A model generated the notes under the pieces. It was not told the DNA's origin. It made no database searches and was given only the letters and a program-made list of their open reading frames with translations. A DNA stretch of 64,000 nucleotides from Burkholderiales bacterium (GTDB taxonomy: Bacteria > Pseudomonadota > Gammaproteobacteria > Burkholderiales > Burkholderiaceae_C). The DNA is taken from the NCBI GenBank assembly GCA_016703325.1, contig JADJCH010000035.1:15436-79435 (forward strand). The letters are read 5' to 3'. This document shows positions 36,156 through 47,073 of this stretch, one piece after another. The first letter of the stretch is position 1, and every line of letters begins with the position of its first letter. Both the position numbers and the translations under genes were made by a program.

Positions 36156-38063
36156 TCAGGTTGCCGCGGCTGCGTTGCCCGAATTGACCGAGGGGGTTGC
36201 CCCCCCCCCGGGAGGCCTGGAGGCCGCCTGCGATCCATCCTTGGGGGGACGCGGCGGACGCCCGTTCATGATGTCCTCGATCTGTTCCGCATCGATGGTT
36301 TCCCATTCGAGCAGAGCCCCGGCCAACGCGTGCATCTTGTCCTGGTGTTCTTCAATCAGGTGGCGGGCCTGGGCGTACTGGGTGTCGATGATCTTGCGGA
36401 TCTCCTTGTCCACCCGCTTCATCGTCTCTTCCGAAACGCTGACCTGCTTGGTGACGGAACGACCGAGGAAGACCTCGCCTTCGTTCTCCGCATAAACCAT
36501 GGGACCCAGCTCCTCGGTCATCCCGTAACGGGTGACCATGTCGCGGGCGATCGCCGTGGCACGCTCGAAGTCGTTGCTCGCGCCGGTGGTCATCTGGTTC
36601 ATGAACACCTCTTCGGCGATGCGGCCACCGAAAAGCACGCTGATGGTCGAGAGCATGCGCTCCTTGTCCATGCTGTAACGATCACCCTCGGGCAGCTGCA
36701 TGGTCACACCCAGTGCACGCCCACGCGGAATGATCGTGACCTTGTGGACCGGATCGGTCTTGGGCAGCAGGCGAGCCACCAGCGCATGACCGGCCTCGTG
36801 GTAGGCGGTGTTGCGGCGCTCCTCTTCGGGCATGATCATCGACTTGCGCTCGGGGCCCATCATGATCTTGTCCTTGGCCTTCTCGAAGTCGACCATCTCA
36901 ACCACCCGCGCACTGCGGCGGGCTGCGAAGAGGGCGGCCTCGTTGACCAGGTTGGCCAGATCGGCACCGGAAAAGCCGGGGGTGCCGCGCGCGAGGATGT
37001 CGGCACGGATGTCCTGGCCGATGGGCACCTTGCGCATGTGCACATTCAGGATTTGCTCGCGGCCACGCACGTCGGGCAGCGTCACGTACACCTGACGGTC
37101 GAAACGCCCGGGGCGCAGCAGGGCCGGATCCAGGATGTCCGGTCGGTTGGTCGCGGCCACCACGATGACGCCGAGGTTGGTCTCGAAACCGTCCATCTCG
37201 ACCAGCATCTGGTTGAGCGTCTGCTCGCGTTCGTCGTTGCCGCCGCCCAGACCCGCACCGCGGTGACGTCCCACTGCGTCGATTTCATCGACGAAGATGA
37301 TGCAAGGCGAGTTCTTCTTGGCCTGCTCGAACATGTCGCGCACCCGCGCGGCACCGACGCCGACAAACATCTCCACGAAATCCGACCCGGAGATCGAGAA
37401 GAACGGCACCTTGGCCTCGCCTGCGATGGACTTGGCCAGCAGCGTCTTGCCGGTTCCCGGAGGGCCGACCATCAACACGCCACGGGGAATTCGACCGCCC
37501 AGCTTCTGAAATTTCTGCGGATCCTTGAGGAAGTCGACCAACTCCTTGACCTCTTCCTTCGCCTCGTCGCAGCCAGCGACATCGGCGAAGGTGACGGAGT
37601 TGTTCGATTCGTCCAGCATGCGCGCCCGGCTCTTGCCGAAGCTGAAGGCGCCGCCCTTGCCGCCGCCCTGCATCTGGCGCATGAAATACACCCAGACGCC
37701 GATGAGCAAAATCATCGGGCCCCAGGAGATCAGCAGGCTGGTCAACACAGACGGCTCTTCGCGAGGCTTGACGCGGAACTTGATGCCGTTGGCGATCAGG
37801 TCACCCACCAGGCCCCGGTCCAGATAGGTCGCGGTGGTGCGGATGCGCTTGTCCTCGGTGGTCAGGGCCTCGATCTCAGCCCCACCCGGGTTCTCCTGCA
37901 ACACCACTTCGCGGATGCGCTTGGCCCGAACCTCCTCCAGGAACTCGGAATAACCGATCTGGTTACCCGCAATGGCTGTGCGGTCGAACTGCTTGAACAC
38001 GGTGAACAGCACCAGGGCGATCACCAACCACACAGCGACTTTGGAGAACCATTGATTGTTCAC
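36156..38063 (-). CDS. ftsH: ATP-dependent zinc metalloprotease FtsH
   Basis: A 635-residue inner-membrane AAA protease that degrades misfolded membrane proteins and LpxC. Two N-terminal membrane segments (VAVWLVIALVLFTVF; near residue 105 LISWGPMILLIGVWVYF), Walker A GPPGTGKTLLAKSIAGE, Walker B CIIFVDEIDAVG, second region of homology ATNRPDILDPALLRPGRFDR and the zinc site YHEAGHALV are in order. The C-terminal tail is low complexity, and its codons include a run of ten G (C on the plus strand, 36200-36209). It is 60 bases before folP. Confidence 0.98.
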   Translation of the reverse strand: MNNQWFSKVAVWLVIALVLFTVFKQFDRTAIAGNQIGYSEFLEEVRAKRIREVVLQENPGGAEIEALTTEDKRIRTTATYLDRGLVGDLIANGIKFRVKPREEPSVLTSLLISWGPMILLIGVWVYFMRQMQGGGKGGAFSFGKSRARMLDESNNSVTFADVAGCDEAKEEVKELVDFLKDPQKFQKLGGRIPRGVLMVGPPGTGKTLLAKSIAGEAKVPFFSISGSDFVEMFVGVGAARVRDMFEQAKKNSPCIIFVDEIDAVGRHRGAGLGGGNDEREQTLNQMLVEMDGFETNLGVIVVAATNRPDILDPALLRPGRFDRQVYVTLPDVRGREQILNVHMRKVPIGQDIRADILARGTPGFSGADLANLVNEAALFAARRSARVVEMVDFEKAKDKIMMGPERKSMIMPEEERRNTAYHEAGHALVARLLPKTDPVHKVTIIPRGRALGVTMQLPEGDRYSMDKERMLSTISVLFGGRIAEEVFMNQMTTGASNDFERATAIARDMVTRYGMTEELGPMVYAENEGEVFLGRSVTKQVSVSEETMKRVDKEIRKIIDTQYAQARHLIEEHQDKMHALAGALLEWETIDAEQIEDIMNGRPPRPPKDGSQAASRPPGGGATPSVNSGNAAAAT

Positions 38064-38261
38064 CGCGGCTCCTTCATTGAATCATTCCCTCCCGTCGGCT
38101 CTACCGGCAGGAGGACTCAGCGGCAGCGCCACAACACAGAATGGCGCTCCAACGCGGCAGATGGGGACGATTCTAGACGACCCAAGCCCCGTGGCCCGAT
38201 GGACACTGCCTCTCCCGACGATAGCCGGGGACTTCCCGGTCCATTGTCATGAGGCACAGTG

Positions 38262-38939
38262 TCATGCGGGCCTTTTCAGACCGATTCCAACCAGAAAGGT
38301 TTCAGCCGATCGGTCACGCGACGCTTTTGGCTTGTGCGCCTTGACCACCCGGAAGCTGCTGCGAAAGGCCTGCACCAGGGCGTCATAGCCACCGCTGTGA
38401 AACACCTTGCAGACCAGTGCCCCATTGGGGCGAAGATGGGACCGCGCGAAGTCAATGGCCAATTCGACCAGGTGCTCGACCCGCGCGGCGTCGGTGTCCG
38501 CGATGCCCGACAGGTTGGGGGACATGTCCGAGAACACCAGGTCCACCGCGCGCCCGGCCAGCACCGCCACCAACTGGTCCAGCACTTCCTGCTCACGAAA
38601 GTCCCCCTGGAGAAAGTGAACCCCCTCGATGGACTCCATCGGAAGCAGGTCCAAGGCCACGATGCTGCCATTGAGCGCGCCGGCTGCCGCGCCACCCGCG
38701 CCGGCCCCCTTGGGAGCGAAGCGCTGGCGCACGTACTGGCTCCAGGCACCGGGCGCCGAACCCAGGTCCACCACCACCTGCCCCGGCCGGATGAGCTGGA
38801 AGGTTTCGTCGATCTCCTTGAGCTTGTAGGCGGCACGGGATCGAAAACCCTCCTTTTGCGCCATCTGCACATAGGGGTCGGTGACGTGGTCGTTCAGCCA
38901 CGCCTTGTTGACTTTCTTGCTTTTGGTCTGAACCTTCAT
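38262..38939 (-). CDS. rlmE: 23S rRNA (uridine-2'-O-)-methyltransferase RlmE (FtsJ)
   Basis: A 225-residue methyltransferase acting on U2552 of 23S rRNA. Start MKVQTKSKKVNKAWLNDHV at 38939 matches the family. The SAM site LGSAPGAWSQYV and the catalytic DLVFSDMSPNLSG are present, with Lys in AAYKLKEID. A 10-residue Gly/Ala insertion after the SAM loop is common in Burkholderiales. It is upstream of ftsH (198 bases) and divergent from yhbY by only 21 bases. Confidence 0.96.
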   Translation of the reverse strand: MKVQTKSKKVNKAWLNDHVTDPYVQMAQKEGFRSRAAYKLKEIDETFQLIRPGQVVVDLGSAPGAWSQYVRQRFAPKGAGAGGAAAGALNGSIVALDLLPMESIEGVHFLQGDFREQEVLDQLVAVLAGRAVDLVFSDMSPNLSGIADTDAARVEHLVELAIDFARSHLRPNGALVCKVFHSGGYDALVQAFRSSFRVVKAHKPKASRDRSAETFLVGIGLKRPA

Positions 38940-38960
38940 GACGCAACGATAATAGACGGC

Positions 38961-39452
38961 ATGTCTGCCATAGAACTCACCCCGGCCCAGCGCAAGGAAC
39001 ACCGCGCGGCGGCCCACCACCTCCTTCCGGTGGTCATCATCGGAGCGGAAGGCGCCACCGCGGCCGTCGTGAAGGAAATCGATGTTGCACTCACTGCGCA
39101 CGGCCTGATCAAGGTGCGGGTGTTCAGCGACGACCGCCCCGCCCGGGAGGCCCTGCTGCAGAGCCTGGCCGACGAACTGAACGCCGCACCGATCCAGCAC
39201 ATCGGCAAGCTGCTGGTGCTGTGGCGCCCGCAACCCAAAGCGCGACGCCCTGAGGCGGCAGAAGAAGCCTCCAAGGGCGCCCGCCCGCGTGTGATCAAGC
39301 TGCTGACCTTCTCCAAGTCAGGATCCCAACGTGCCCAGATCAAGAAAGTCACCGTATTGGGCAACGAGCGGCTGACCGCCGGAGGCCTGGTCAAACGTGC
39401 CAAAAAGCGCACCACCGGCAGCAGCGTCAAAAAACGCTCCCAGGGCGCCTGA
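38961..39452 (+). CDS. yhbY: YhbY/CRS1 RNA-binding protein
   Basis: A 163-residue protein with the CRS1-YhbY (CRM) domain in residues 1-95: LTPAQRKEHRAAAHHLLPVVIIGAEG and the GxxG-like loop. It binds pre-50S particles and is implicated in ribosome assembly, fitting its divergent pairing with rlmE. The C-terminal 65 residues are basic and disordered, longer than the E. coli protein. Confidence 0.92.
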   Translation: MSAIELTPAQRKEHRAAAHHLLPVVIIGAEGATAAVVKEIDVALTAHGLIKVRVFSDDRPAREALLQSLADELNAAPIQHIGKLLVLWRPQPKARRPEAAEEASKGARPRVIKLLTFSKSGSQRAQIKKVTVLGNERLTAGGLVKRAKKRTTGSSVKKRSQGA

Positions 39453-39473
39453 ACCGCTCTTCGGCTCATCGGC

Positions 39474-39914
39474 TCATCGGCCGGACTGGCGCCACACCAG
39501 CGCCAGCAGCAGAATGCCCTTCAACGCGAAGAATGCGGATGAAGCCGCATGCAGTGCTCCAAAGTTGAAGCGCACCGGCTCTCCTGCCTTCGCAGCTTCC
39601 ATCATGGGCTGCAACCCGAAGTAGCCCAGAACGGTACAGAACAGCGCCCCGGCCATCAGCAGCAACTCTGCAGATACCACCGAGCCACGCCGGGCAGCCA
39701 TGACGGTTGAACGCACCTGCCGGCGCTCGATCAGGAACAGCAACAACGCAAAGCCCAAAGCTGCGTGCGCCTCGATCCGGAACATCTGCCCCGCGAGACG
39801 CCCGGCCAAGGTCCGGTCCAGCATCGCAAACAGCGTCGGGGCAGCGACCAGCGCCAGCGTCACCACCAATCCAAGCCAGAGCGCCGCCAGGACGCTCCCG
39901 AAACGTTGCAGCAT
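39474..39914 (-). CDS. DUF4149 membrane protein
   Basis: A 146-residue protein with about four membrane segments (VLAALWLGLVVTLALVAAPTLFAML; AALGFALLLFLIE; LLLMAGALFCTVLGYFGL; FFALKGILLLALVW). The pattern APTLFAMLDRTLAGRLAGQMFR is the DUF4149 signature. Function unknown. Found beside greA in many betaproteobacteria; here its start is 12 bases after the greA stop, so the two are probably co-transcribed. Confidence 0.85.
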   Translation of the reverse strand: MLQRFGSVLAALWLGLVVTLALVAAPTLFAMLDRTLAGRLAGQMFRIEAHAALGFALLLFLIERRQVRSTVMAARRGSVVSAELLLMAGALFCTVLGYFGLQPMMEAAKAGEPVRFNFGALHAASSAFFALKGILLLALVWRQSGR

Positions 39915-39926
39915 CGCCTTCGCGCG

Positions 39927-40403
39927 TCAGCTGTAGCGCACCCCGATGATCTCGTAGCTCTTGACCCCGCCGGGCGCCTGGACGTGCGCCACGTCACCGG
40001 CTTCCTTGCCGATCATCGCGCGGGCGATCGGCGAGCCCACCGAAATGCGGCCGGCCTTCAGATCCGCCTCATCCTCGCCGACGATCTGGTAGGTCACGGC
40101 ATCCCCCGACTCCTCTTCCTCCAGATCCACCGTGGCCCCGAACACCACCCGGCCACCGGCATCCAGTGCCGCCGGGTCGATCACCTGTGCCACCGACAGC
40201 TTGCCTTCGATCTCGAGGATGCGCCCCTCGATGAAGCCTTGTTTGTCCTTGGCCGCGTCGTATTCGGCGTTTTCGGACAGGTCACCCTGGGCGCGTGCCT
40301 CGGCAATGGCATTGATGACCGCCGGGCGCTCGATGGTCTTGAGGCGGTGCAGCTCCTGCTTGAGCAGTTCCGCACCACGCTTGGTCAAGGGAATGGTGGC
40401 CAT
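39927..40403 (-). CDS. greA: Transcription elongation factor GreA
   Basis: A 158-residue factor that rescues backtracked RNA polymerase. The N-terminal coiled coil (LTKRGAELLKQELHRLK) with the acidic tip GDLSENAEYDAAKDKQ and the C-terminal FKBP-like domain (VSVGSPIARAMIGKEAGD) are intact. Start at 40403 (MATIPLTKRG) fits family length. Confidence 0.97.
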   Translation of the reverse strand: MATIPLTKRGAELLKQELHRLKTIERPAVINAIAEARAQGDLSENAEYDAAKDKQGFIEGRILEIEGKLSVAQVIDPAALDAGGRVVFGATVDLEEEESGDAVTYQIVGEDEADLKAGRISVGSPIARAMIGKEAGDVAHVQAPGGVKSYEIIGVRYS

Positions 40404-40447
40404 GGTCCTGTGGCGTTCGTTCTGAGTGTGGAAATGACGAAAAGGCG

Positions 40448-40492
40448 CCGCCGCCAGGCTCCTGCGGGCAACCCGCAGAGGCCTGGCGGCGG
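40448..40492 (-). terminator. Large hairpin terminator after carB
   Basis: CCGCCGCCAGGC (40448-40459) pairs perfectly with GCCTGGCGGCGG (40481-40492), enclosing a second stem CTGCGGG (40462-40468) / CCCGCAG (40472-40478). On the minus strand it is followed by CGCCTTTTCGTC. It lies 20 bases past the carB stop and ends the carA-lysE-carB unit before greA. Confidence 0.75.
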
Positions 40493-40512
40493 ATGTCGAA
40501 TGGGCGCCGAGT

Positions 40513-43800
<3,288 letters not shown>

Positions 43801-43831
43801 GGTCTTGTCTTTATCTTGAATCGGGCGGGGC

Positions 43832-44476
43832 TCAGCCGAGGCTGGCGGTGGCGAGCTTGGCGCCAAAGCCGAGGAACAGGGCACCAACGCCCGTGGTGGC
43901 CGCACTCGCGGTGCGGCGCCGTGCAACGAAAGCGGCAGCCAGGCGGGCGCCGGCGACGATCAGCACGGAGAGGTAGACCATCGAGCAGATCTGCGCGATG
44001 GCCCCGAGGGCCAGGAAGGTCAGGCCCGGCCAGGCGTAGGCCGGATCGACGAACTGGATGAAGAAGGAAACGTAGAACAGGATCGCCTTTGGGTTGAGCA
44101 GGCTGATCGTCAGCGCCTTGCGGAAGGGCTGGGCCAGATCCTCGGCTGCATCGGTCCGCTCGGGCGGCAACTGGCTGCGCCAGCGCTGCCAGGCGTTGCG
44201 CAGCAGCCCCAGCCCGACCCAGGTCAGGTAGCCGGCGCCGACCACCTTGATGACAATGAACAGCGCCGGCACCGCCCGCAGCAACGAGGCCGCCCCCAGC
44301 GCGGTCAGCAGCATCAGCACCGCATCGCCGACGAAGACTCCGGCCGCACCGGCATAACCCGCACGCACGCCGCGGCGCGCCGCCACCGAGAGCACGAACA
44401 TCGAGTTCGGGCCCGGCAGCAGCACGATCGCGATCGTACCGAGCAGGTAGGTACCGAGGTCGGTGATGCCGAACAT
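43832..44476 (-). CDS. LysE-family amino-acid exporter (LeuE-like)
   Basis: A 214-residue protein with five or six membrane helices. LLPGPNSMFVLSVAARRGVRAGYAGAAGVFVGD is the LysE/RhtB signature, and LLNPKAILFYVSFFIQFVDP the second motif; the start MFGITDLGTYLLG resembles LeuE (YeaS). It would export an amino acid, possibly leucine. It is embedded between carA and carB (31-34 base gaps), so it is co-transcribed with carbamoyl-phosphate synthesis, a layout seen in related genera. Confidence 0.9.
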   Translation of the reverse strand: MFGITDLGTYLLGTIAIVLLPGPNSMFVLSVAARRGVRAGYAGAAGVFVGDAVLMLLTALGAASLLRAVPALFIVIKVVGAGYLTWVGLGLLRNAWQRWRSQLPPERTDAAEDLAQPFRKALTISLLNPKAILFYVSFFIQFVDPAYAWPGLTFLALGAIAQICSMVYLSVLIVAGARLAAAFVARRRTASAATTGVGALFLGFGAKLATASLG

Positions 44477-44510
44477 GCTTACCCGCGTGCCTGTTTGTTG
44501 CAGACCGCGG

Positions 44511-45683
44511 TCAGGCCTTGGCCTGCGCCATCAGGTCGGTGAACCGGTCGAACATGTAGGCAATGTCGTGCGGCCCCGGTGACGCTTCCGGGTGGCCCTG
44601 GAAGCAGAAGGCGGGCTTGTCGGTGCGCGCCAGTCCCTGCAGCGTGCCGTCGAACAGGCTGACGTGCGTGGCTCGCAGGTTGGCGGGCAGCGTGGCGACA
44701 TCCACCGCAAAACCGTGGTTCTGGCTGGTGATCGACACGCGGCCGTTGTCCAGATCCTTCACCGGGTGGTTCGCGCCGTGGTGGCCAAACTTCATCTTGA
44801 AGGTCTTGGCACCGGAGGCCAGCGCCATGATCTGGTGACCCAGGCAGATGCCGAAGGTCGGGATGCCAGTCTCGATCAGTTCGCGGGCGGCGGCGATCGC
44901 GTAGTCGCAGGGCTCCGGATCACCGGGGCCGTTGGACAGGAAGATGCCGTCCGGGTTGTGGGCGAGCACCTCGGCTGCTGGCGTTTTGGCGGGCACGACC
45001 GTGACCTTGCAGCCGCGCTCGGCCAGCATGCGCAGGATGTTGCGCTTGACGCCGAAGTCGTAGGCCACCACGTGGTAGGCGGCGTCGGTCACCTGGCCGA
45101 AGCCGGGTCGGCCGTCGGCGCCGGCCAACTTCCACTCTGTCTCGGTCCAGACTTCGGGCTCACTGCGTGTGACCACCTGGGCGAGGTCGAGGCCCGCCAT
45201 GCTGGGCGCCGAGCGCGCCAGCGCCACCGCTTCGTCCTTCATCGCCTGAGTGACGACGGTGCCCACCGGGTAGGCCACGATCGCGCCGTTCTGGGCCCCA
45301 CCGGTGCGCAGAATGCGGGTCAGGCGACGGGTGTCCAGGTCGGCAATCGCTACCGTACCTTCGGCCACCAGGTACTCGGGCAGCGTCTGCCCCTGGCGAA
45401 AGTTGGAGGAACGGACCGGCAGATCCTTGATGATCAGGCCAGCGGCATGGACCTTCGAGGCTTCGGTGTCCTGCACGTTGACGCCGTAGTTGCCGATGTG
45501 CGGATACGTCAGCGTGACGATCTGCCGGCAGTAGCTCGGGTCGGTGAGGATTTCCTGGTAGCCGGTGAGTGCGGTGTTGAACACCACCTCTCCGACGGTG
45601 CGACCGGCGGCGCCGATCGAAGTGCCTTGAAAGACCGTGCCGTCTGCGAGGGCGAGGAGAGCGGGAGGCAGGACGGGCAGCAC
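44511..45683 (-). CDS. carA: Carbamoyl-phosphate synthase small subunit
   Basis: A 390-residue glutamine amidotransferase. The GTG at 45683 is preferred: it has a CCGGAG site five bases upstream and gives the N terminus VLPVLPPALLALADGTVFQG; the longer frame to 45734 is not conserved-looking. The nucleophile Cys is in FGICLGHQIMALA and the His/Glu pair in FCFQGHPEASPGPHD. It supplies ammonia to CarB. Confidence 0.97.
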   Translation of the reverse strand: MLPVLPPALLALADGTVFQGTSIGAAGRTVGEVVFNTALTGYQEILTDPSYCRQIVTLTYPHIGNYGVNVQDTEASKVHAAGLIIKDLPVRSSNFRQGQTLPEYLVAEGTVAIADLDTRRLTRILRTGGAQNGAIVAYPVGTVVTQAMKDEAVALARSAPSMAGLDLAQVVTRSEPEVWTETEWKLAGADGRPGFGQVTDAAYHVVAYDFGVKRNILRMLAERGCKVTVVPAKTPAAEVLAHNPDGIFLSNGPGDPEPCDYAIAAARELIETGIPTFGICLGHQIMALASGAKTFKMKFGHHGANHPVKDLDNGRVSITSQNHGFAVDVATLPANLRATHVSLFDGTLQGLARTDKPAFCFQGHPEASPGPHDIAYMFDRFTDLMAQAKA

Positions 45684-45827
45684 GGGAACTCCGGTAATGG
45701 CGCGCCCAGTCTGGGCACCCCACAGCCCGACCACGGTGTGACCGTCGGTCAGGGAAACTGGGGGCCGAGTCCTCAGTAAAACGGGAGTCGGGTCGCTAGG
45801 CGGCGCAATGGGTGGGCAAACTCATCG

Positions 45828-45833
45828 ATTATA
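45828..45833 (-). promoter_or_regulatory. -10 box, probable carA promoter
   Basis: A perfect TATAAT on the minus strand, 145 bases before the carA start, in the divergent carA / Bax1 gap. The -35 (TGAAGG at 45851-45856) is weak. On the plus strand TAGAAT (45916-45921) is a candidate -10 for the Bax1-type gene. Confidence 0.5.
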
Positions 45834-45971
45834 GCCAGGCAGGGTTAACCCCTTCACTTCCGCACCTTACCGGCAGGCAGAGAAAGCACGGAGCACGCCG
45901 ACACCCCACGGGAACTAGAATCCGTCCGCCGGATCTGTCACGGCATTGTCAACCCCTCTGGAGCTGAACTT

Positions 45972-46667
45972 ATGTCTCAAAGCCTGCACACCTTTCCCGG
46001 CCTGACCGGCTCAGGCGCGCTGGCCGCGCAACGCAACCGCGTGCTGCGCAACACCTACTGGCTTCTGGCCCTGTCGATGGTGCCGACGGTGCTCGGCGCC
46101 TGGGTGGGCGTCACAACGGGCGTGATGGCCTCCCTGGGTACCGGCTTGTCTCTGGTCCTTTTCCTGGGCGGCGCATTCGGGTTCATGTTCGCCATCGAAA
46201 AGACCAAGGACTCCGCCGCGGGCGTGGGCGTCCTGCTGGCCTTCACCTTTTTCATGGGCCTGATGCTGTCGCGACTGCTGGCCGCGGTTCTTGGCTTCAA
46301 GAACGGTGGCAGCCTCATCATGATGGCCTTCGGCGGCACCGCCGGTGTGTTCTTCGCCATGGCCAGCCTGGCCACCGTGATCAAGCGAGACCTGAGCGGC
46401 ATGGGCAAGTTCCTGTTCGTGGGCGCCATCGTCCTGCTGGCGGCCGGTCTGATCAACGTCTTCGTCCAATCCAGCGCCCTGATGATGGCCCTGTCGGTGA
46501 TCGCCATCGGCCTGTTCTCTGCCTTCATGCTCTACGACCTCAAGCGCGTGATGGATGGCGGCGAAACCAACTACATCACCGCAACACTGGCCATCTACCT
46601 GGACCTCTACAACGTGTTCCAGAGCCTGCTGTCGCTGCTGGGCATCTTTGGCGGCGAACGCGAATAA
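45972..46667 (+). CDS. Bax inhibitor-1 / YccA family membrane protein
   Basis: A 231-residue protein with seven hydrophobic segments (YWLLALSMVPTVLGAWVGV; FGFMFAIE; VLLAFTFFMGLMLS; and others). The C-terminal TATLAIYLDLYNVFQSLLSLLGIFGG is the family signature. Homologues such as YccA modulate FtsH; others conduct Ca2+. It is the last core gene before the genomic island, and is followed by an intrinsic terminator. Confidence 0.92.
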   Translation: MSQSLHTFPGLTGSGALAAQRNRVLRNTYWLLALSMVPTVLGAWVGVTTGVMASLGTGLSLVLFLGGAFGFMFAIEKTKDSAAGVGVLLAFTFFMGLMLSRLLAAVLGFKNGGSLIMMAFGGTAGVFFAMASLATVIKRDLSGMGKFLFVGAIVLLAAGLINVFVQSSALMMALSVIAIGLFSAFMLYDLKRVMDGGETNYITATLAIYLDLYNVFQSLLSLLGIFGGERE

Positions 46668-46710
46668 GGCATTGGCCAGCCGGACCGCCAGCATGGCCGG
46701 TCCCCACCCA

Positions 46711-46739
46711 CCCCGCCGGTTCGCCGAGCGGGGTTTTTT
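46711..46739 (+). terminator. Intrinsic terminator after Bax1-type gene
   Basis: CCCCGC (46711-46716) and GCGGGG (46728-46733) with six T following. Confidence 0.88.
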
Positions 46740-46785
46740 GTTGCCTCGTCGGAGACGGCGACGGAATCACGCATGACAAGGCAGG

Positions 46786-46860
46786 GCATGGCATGGCATG
46801 GCATGGCAGATCCACCCGATCCGCATTCACCAGCCCTGCGAGTCGGGAGTCGGGAGTCGG
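46786..46860 (+). repeat. Two short tandem repeats, GCATG x4 and GAGTCGG x3
   Basis: Four GCATG units at 46786-46805 and three GAGTCGG units at 46840-46860, in the gap between the Bax1-type gene and the tRNA fragment. They could vary in length by slippage. No function is evident. Confidence 0.85.
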
Positions 46861-46876
46861 CAAACAGCCCCCAACG

Positions 46877-46910
46877 AAAAAGCCCTCGCGAGTCTCTGAC
46901 TTGCGAGGGC
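46877..46910 (-). terminator. Terminator of the original tRNA-Val gene
   Basis: On the minus strand GCCCTCGC (46903-46910 side) pairs with GCGAGGGC and is followed by five T. It lies directly behind the CCA end of the tRNA fragment, showing that this flank belonged to the original tRNA locus. Confidence 0.8.
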
Positions 46911-46916
46911 TTGATC

Positions 46917-46966
46917 TGGTGGGCGGTGCAGGGTTCGAACCTGCGACCCCTGCCGTGTGAAGGCAG
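46917..46966 (-). other. Island attachment site: 3' fragment of tRNA-Val(CAC)
   Basis: The minus strand shows an anticodon arm (stem CTGCC / GGCAG, loop TTCACAC, anticodon CAC), a 5-base variable loop, a perfect T arm (GCAGG-TTCGAAC-CCTGC), the acceptor 3' strand ACCGCCC and CCA. The D arm and 5' acceptor strand are missing: sequence beyond 46966 does not continue a tRNA. This is what remains on the chromosome side when an element integrates within a tRNA gene. The intact tRNA-Val should be at the other end of the island, right of the window. Confidence 0.88.
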
Positions 46967-47047
46967 TGGAATGGGGTGTTTTTGGACTCTTTTAGACCCT
47001 TCTTCCCAGTAGAAGAGGCTAACGAAGTCCATCACAATCTAAGGTGG

Positions 47048-47069
47048 TTTAGGACACTTTTAGGACACT
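47048..47069 (+). repeat. 11-bp tandem repeat before the integrase
   Basis: TTTAGGACACT occurs twice, back to back (47048-47058 and 47059-47069), four bases before the integrase ATG. A related TTTTTGGACTC is at about 46979. Spacing of one helical turn suggests protein binding, perhaps integrase arm sites or autoregulation; the second copy also supplies AGGA as a ribosome site. Confidence 0.7.
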
Positions 47070-47073
47070 CAAG

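Noticed and set aside
46786..46860. Short repeats considered as a CRISPR array
   Set aside because: Units of 5 and 7 bases without spacers; not CRISPR. No CRISPR array or cas gene was seen anywhere in the window.
46917..46966. Calling the tRNA-Val piece a functional tRNA
   Set aside because: The D arm and 5' acceptor strand are missing, so it cannot fold or be processed as a tRNA.
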